Source: an uncultured Oscillospiraceae bacterium
Lineage (GTDB): Bacteria; Bacillota; Clostridia; Oscillospirales; Oscillospiraceae
Assembly: GCA_900752305.1 (NCBI GenBank)
Contig: CAADUV010000041.1
Location: 1 to 7,046, forward strand
Direction of reading: 5' to 3'
Length of the DNA stretch: 7,046 nucleotides
Shown here: positions 5,380-7,046 of the stretch, in pieces
How the letters are laid out: each line of letters starts with the position of its first letter
Numbering within the stretch: the first letter of the stretch is position 1
The notes under the pieces: model-generated
Seen by the model: the letters and a program-made list of their open reading frames with translations, nothing else
Told to the model about the DNA's origin: nothing
Database searches by the model: none
Program-made: the position numbers and the translations under genes

Positions 5380-6519
5380 ATGGCTGAATATGATTTCAAA
5401 GACGTCGCCGCTTTCAAGGGCGTATGGGTATTCTGTGAACAGCGCGGTGGCGAAATTATGCCTACCGACGAAGAGCTGATCTCTCGTGCTCGCATCCTGG
5501 CTGACGAACTGGGTGAAGAAGTTGTCGGTCTGACTCTGGGCGGCAAGGGCATTGCTGAAAAGGCAAAGATCCTGGGCGGCTATGGCGCAGACAAGATCAT
5601 CGCTTATGAAAGCGATTTGCTGGATGTCTACACCACCGACGCTTACACCAAGGTTATCGTTGACTCCGTTAAGGAATTCAAGCCCTCCATCCTGCTGATT
5701 GGTGCTACCAACATCGGCCGCGACCTGGGCCCCCGTATCGCTGCTCGCCTGCACACCGGTCTGTGCGCTGACTGCACTCACCTGGACATCGACAGCGCTA
5801 ACTATCAGGACTTCCTGAGAGAAGTTTCCACTCTGCCTGAACCCCGCATTGCTGGCACCGACTTCGCAATGGTTCTGGGTGAAAAGCATGACGTCTCCCG
5901 TGACCTGAAGATGACCCGTCCCGCATTCGGCGGCCATCTGATGGCTACCATCATCTGCCCCCGTTTCCGTCCTCAGATGGCTACCTGCCGTCCTGGCGTT
6001 ATGAAGAGACAGGCATTTGATCAGGCTAAGGCTGACGCTATCGTCGTTGAAACTCCCGCATTCGAACTGACCGCTGCTGATCTGCAGACCAAGGTTCTGT
6101 CCGTTGAAAAGGCAGCCAAGAAGCTGGTTGACCTGATCGGCGCTGACATCATCGTTTCCGTCGGCCGTGGTATCTCCAAGGACGTCGAAGGCGGCATCAA
6201 GCTGGCTGAAGCTCTGGCAGAAGAGCTGGGCGGCGTTGTTGGTTCCTCCCGTGCAGTCGTTGACTCCGGCTGGATCTCCCCCGACCATCAGGTTGGTCAG
6301 ACTGGTAAGACTGTCCATCCCAAGCTGTACATCGCTCTGGGCATCTCCGGTGCTATCCAGCATCTGGCTGGTATGCAGGAATCCGAATGCATCATCGCTG
6401 TCAACAAGAACGACACCGCTCCCATCTTTGAAGTTGCTGACTACGGCATCTGCGGCGACCTGTTCAAGGTTGCTCCCCTGCTGCTGGACGCTATCAAGGC
6501 TGCAAAGGCTGACAAGTAA
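5380..6519 (+). CDS. etfA: Electron transfer flavoprotein, alpha subunit
   Basis: Large Etf subunit carrying the alpha-FAD that shuttles electrons to Bcd. FAD-domain motifs are VGRGI (261-265), GSSRAVVDSGW (288-298), HQVGQTGKTVHPKLYIALGI (303-322) running into SGAIQHLAGM (323-332), and APIFEVADYGICGDLF (347-362). At 379 residues it exceeds the roughly 335-345 of the EtfA proteins I know best from Clostridium. The extra residues lie in the N-terminal domain, about 139-176, between DCTHLDID and LKMTRPAFGG. Both flanks are conserved and the frame is intact, so this is an in-frame insertion and not an assembly slip. Comparable extended forms may exist in related gut clostridia. The start is supported by AAAGGAG (5364-5370), 9 bases upstream. 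It is the last gene of the operon; a strong terminator begins 51 bases after the stop. Confidence 0.95.
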   Translation: MAEYDFKDVAAFKGVWVFCEQRGGEIMPTDEELISRARILADELGEEVVGLTLGGKGIAEKAKILGGYGADKIIAYESDLLDVYTTDAYTKVIVDSVKEFKPSILLIGATNIGRDLGPRIAARLHTGLCADCTHLDIDSANYQDFLREVSTLPEPRIAGTDFAMVLGEKHDVSRDLKMTRPAFGGHLMATIICPRFRPQMATCRPGVMKRQAFDQAKADAIVVETPAFELTAADLQTKVLSVEKAAKKLVDLIGADIIVSVGRGISKDVEGGIKLAEALAEELGGVVGSSRAVVDSGWISPDHQVGQTGKTVHPKLYIALGISGAIQHLAGMQESECIIAVNKNDTAPIFEVADYGICGDLFKVAPLLLDAIKAAKADK

Positions 6520-6570
6520 TTTCGTTCTGAAAACTGCTTAAATTTCATTTATATTGTTCCAAACTATTAA

Positions 6571-6598
6571 GGGCGTACCTTCGGGTACGCCCTTTTTT
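6571..6598 (+). terminator. Intrinsic terminator of the crt-hbd-bcd-etfBA operon
   Basis: GGGCGTACC (6571-6579) pairs perfectly with GGTACGCCC (6584-6592) around a stable TTCG tetraloop, followed directly by six T (6593-6598). This is a textbook Rho-independent terminator. On the opposite strand no T-run follows, so it acts in the + direction only. The stretch 6520-6570 between etfA and the hairpin is AT-rich with nothing else recognisable. Confidence 0.95.
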
Positions 6599-6611
6599 GT
6601 GTTTCTAATCC

Positions 6612-6650
6612 ACCCGCCTCCCTCATAGAACATAGGGAACGGAGGTGGGT
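6612..6650 (+). promoter_or_regulatory. Hairpin that can hide the ribosome binding site of the SpoVB-like gene
   Basis: ACCCGCCTCC (6612-6621) is complementary to GGAGGTGGGT (6641-6650) over 10 bp with one G-U wobble, enclosing a 19-base loop. The right arm contains the GGAGG ribosome binding site of the gene starting at 6654, so the folded form would block initiation. A regulatory role (temperature, a trans-acting RNA, or processing) is conjecture. I see no clear promoter between the terminator and this element; one would have to lie in 6599-6640 or the gene would depend on read-through. Confidence 0.4.
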
Positions 6651-6653
6651 TTC

Positions 6654-7046
6654 ATGACCGAGCACAACCAGAGCACATCCCTCCCCCATGCAGCGTTGCA
6701 GCTGACTGGGGTGTCTTTGCTGTCCCAGTTCCTCTACTTCCTCTACCAGGTAGCGCTGTCTCATATCGTGGGCACCGAAGGGCTGGGGCTGGTGCACATG
6801 GTGCTGCCCATCTACTACACCCTCCTGGCCTTCCTCACCTCCGGGTTCGCCCTGGCCATCTCCAAACTATGCTCCGAGTACCAGTCGCGGAACCAGTCCA
6901 GCGCCCTAACCGTCATCGTCAGCAACACCCTCTTCCTTTTCCTGCTCACCCTCCTGCTGGTGGCCTCCCTGTTCTGGCTGGCCTACCGTACCTTCGCCAA
7001 CCGGTGGTTGGCAGGTCTGCCGCTGGGTGGGTATGTGTTGGTGCTG
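6654..7046 (+). CDS. SpoVB-like polysaccharide/lipid flippase, 5' part (3' end off the window)
   Basis: The open frame runs from ATG at 6654 to the right edge, giving 131 residues without a stop. The pattern fits the N-terminus of the stage V sporulation protein B / polysaccharide export family of the MOP (MATE-like) flippase superfamily, membrane proteins of about 500 residues that move lipid-linked sugar precursors. Three hydrophobic segments are visible, at about 15-40, 47-71 and 85-110. Family-like features are SHIVGTEGLGLVHMVLPIYY (36-55), the equivalent of the LSRxLGxEGLGLxQ pattern, and GFALAISKLCSEY (65-77). GGAGG (6641-6645) lies 8 bases before ATG and sets the start; an in-frame stop at 6633-6635 limits any upstream extension. 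Codon use is GC-rich, as in murC. It is separated from the butyrate operon by the terminator, so it is a distinct unit. Whether it is true SpoVB or a paralogue cannot be told from this part. Confidence 0.75.
   Translation, partial: MTEHNQSTSLPHAALQLTGVSLLSQFLYFLYQVALSHIVGTEGLGLVHMVLPIYYTLLAFLTSGFALAISKLCSEYQSRNQSSALTVIVSNTLFLFLLTLLLVASLFWLAYRTFANRWLAGLPLGGYVLVL

Overview
The window comes from a Gram-positive, anaerobic, spore-forming, butyrate-producing clostridium. Protein style and fairly high GC content in the coding regions suggest the Oscillospiraceae (Clostridium cluster IV: Flavonifractor, Intestinimonas, Oscillibacter and relatives). That placement is an inference from general resemblance, not from a search. 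All genes lie on the + strand.

Layout. (1) 1-815 is the 3' part of murC (peptidoglycan synthesis), cut by the left edge. (2) 816-1518 is a 703-bp AT-rich spacer with no convincing gene. It holds a cluster of small hairpins (837-1058), three TTTTGTRCAA-type boxes (1188-1258), a sigma-A-type promoter (TTGCAA-N17-TATACT, 1320-1348) and two 18-bp sequences resembling the redox repressor Rex operator, one on each side of the promoter (1284-1301 and 1363-1380). A leader of about 164 nt follows. (3) 1519-6519 is a five-gene operon, crt-hbd-bcd-etfB-etfA, closed by a textbook intrinsic terminator at 6571-6598. (4) From 6654 to the right edge is the start of a SpoVB-like membrane flippase gene, again in the GC-rich, less biased codon style of murC. 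Its ribosome binding site can be paired into a hairpin.

How the genes work together. Hbd reduces acetoacetyl-CoA to 3-hydroxybutyryl-CoA, Crt dehydrates it to crotonyl-CoA, and the Bcd-EtfAB complex reduces crotonyl-CoA to butyryl-CoA. In characterised clostridial systems that last step is coupled by flavin-based electron bifurcation to ferredoxin reduction. Thiolase and the terminal butyrate-forming enzymes are absent here and must be encoded elsewhere if the pathway is complete. A Rex-controlled promoter would fit well, because Rex senses the NADH/NAD+ ratio and this pathway consumes NADH. Very biased codon use (almost no TTA, CTA or TCA codons) and strong ribosome binding sites suggest high expression.

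The core system is a known central pathway, and I found no new gene system. The points worth following up are regulatory or biochemical: the paired Rex-like operators, a missing NAD-selecting acidic residue in Hbd, two non-terminator GC hairpins inside the operon, an insertion in EtfA, and the sequestered ribosome binding site of the last gene.
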